Of a stretch of DNA of 64,000 nucleotides, positions 63,860-64,000 are shown piece by piece (the stretch's first letter is position 1; every line of letters begins with the position of its first letter). This DNA is from WJJR01 sp964440935 (lineage in GTDB: Bacteria; Zixibacteria; MSB-5A5; WJJR01). The DNA lies in the NCBI GenBank assembly GCA_964440935.1, contig CAYTTY010000013.1, positions 1-64,000 on the forward strand, given 5' to 3'. The notes beneath the pieces are model-generated. The model had not been told where the DNA came from. It searched no databases and worked only from the letters and a program-made list of their open reading frames with translations. The position numbers were made by a program, and so were the translations under genes.

Positions 63860-64000
63860 TGAGAGCAATTCCTTCCACGGATGGGCAACCTGGGGGCTGC
63901 CTGTCGGACAACTGGAGGATGGAGTTTGGCGGAGAACTCTACCCTTCGATCTTCTGGTGCACGATTCGAAGCACCTCATCCTTTAAACTGGCACCGCTTT
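63860..64000. other. Right-edge sequence upstream of the metalloprotease
   Basis: 141 bases that should contain the promoter of the protease-ECF-barrel run. No gene or motif is recognised before the window ends. Confidence 0.3.

Noticed and set aside
1..64000. CRISPR array, rRNA operon or integrated phage
   Set aside because: No regularly spaced direct repeats, no rRNA sequence and no phage or integrase gene were seen.

Overview
The window is a gene-dense piece of a Gram-negative bacterial chromosome of moderately high GC. Several traits suggest a candidate phylum of the FCB side of the tree, most like Zixibacteria: secreted proteins ending in paired dockerin-like repeats, a DUF2723-type glycosyltransferase, an MXAN_6640-like zinc protease with a FlgD-like tail, a pilMNOPQ cluster and outer-membrane beta-barrel proteins. 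This placement is an inference from gene content; there is no rRNA or other phylogenetic marker here that I could test.

Layout. 0.4-3.6 kb: a radical SAM protein and a DEAD-box RNA helicase with its terminator. 3.6-6.3 kb: a MITE-like element, a BCCT transporter gene interrupted by two in-frame TAG codons, and genes for tRNA-Tyr and tRNA-Thr. 6.4-12.5 kb: an exported S9 peptidase, a CadC-like metal sensor with its metal-efflux permease, a lipoprotein and a 4-alpha-glucanotransferase. 12.6-23.9 kb, all on the minus strand: a DUF2723 membrane protein, a second MITE copy, rlmH, ftsY, smc, a rodZ-like gene, maf and dtd. 24.2-26.8 kb: a membrane protein of unknown function and a quinone oxidoreductase.

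26.8-34.1 kb is a complete histidine operon on the minus strand, in the order hisG, hisC-HAD, hisB, hisH, hisF, hisA-hisI-hisE, hisD. It encodes all nine enzymatic steps in seven reading frames, six of them overlapping or nearly so, with two unusual fusions. In front of hisG lies a short leader peptide with five His codons in six, followed by mutually exclusive hairpins and an intrinsic terminator: a textbook attenuator that ordinary gene calling would miss.

34.2-43 kb: a haem-binding protein, a giant secreted protein with 13 tryptophan-rich repeats, about 17 thrombospondin type 3 repeats and a dockerin tail, and then an ECF sigma factor, a membrane anti-sigma factor and a convergent exported TPR-CHAT (caspase-like) protein whose frame is broken by one TGA. 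This trio looks like an extracytoplasmic signalling module. 43.2-50.4 kb: pilQ, an AMIN-PilP fusion, pilO, pilN, pilM and a response regulator lacking the sigma-54-contacting GAFTGA loop. 50.6-57 kb: a subtilisin-like protease with dockerin tail, an NtrC-type regulator and a UMF1-family transporter. 57-64 kb: ilvE, tyrA and an AroH-type chorismate mutase, then an outer-membrane barrel, an ECF vitamin-uptake S component and a secreted metalloprotease, all on the minus strand.

The strongest finds are the his attenuator, the HisA-HisI-HisE and HisC-HAD fusions, the sigma/anti-sigma/CHAT module, the two-copy MITE family, and two otherwise intact genes carrying in-frame stops.
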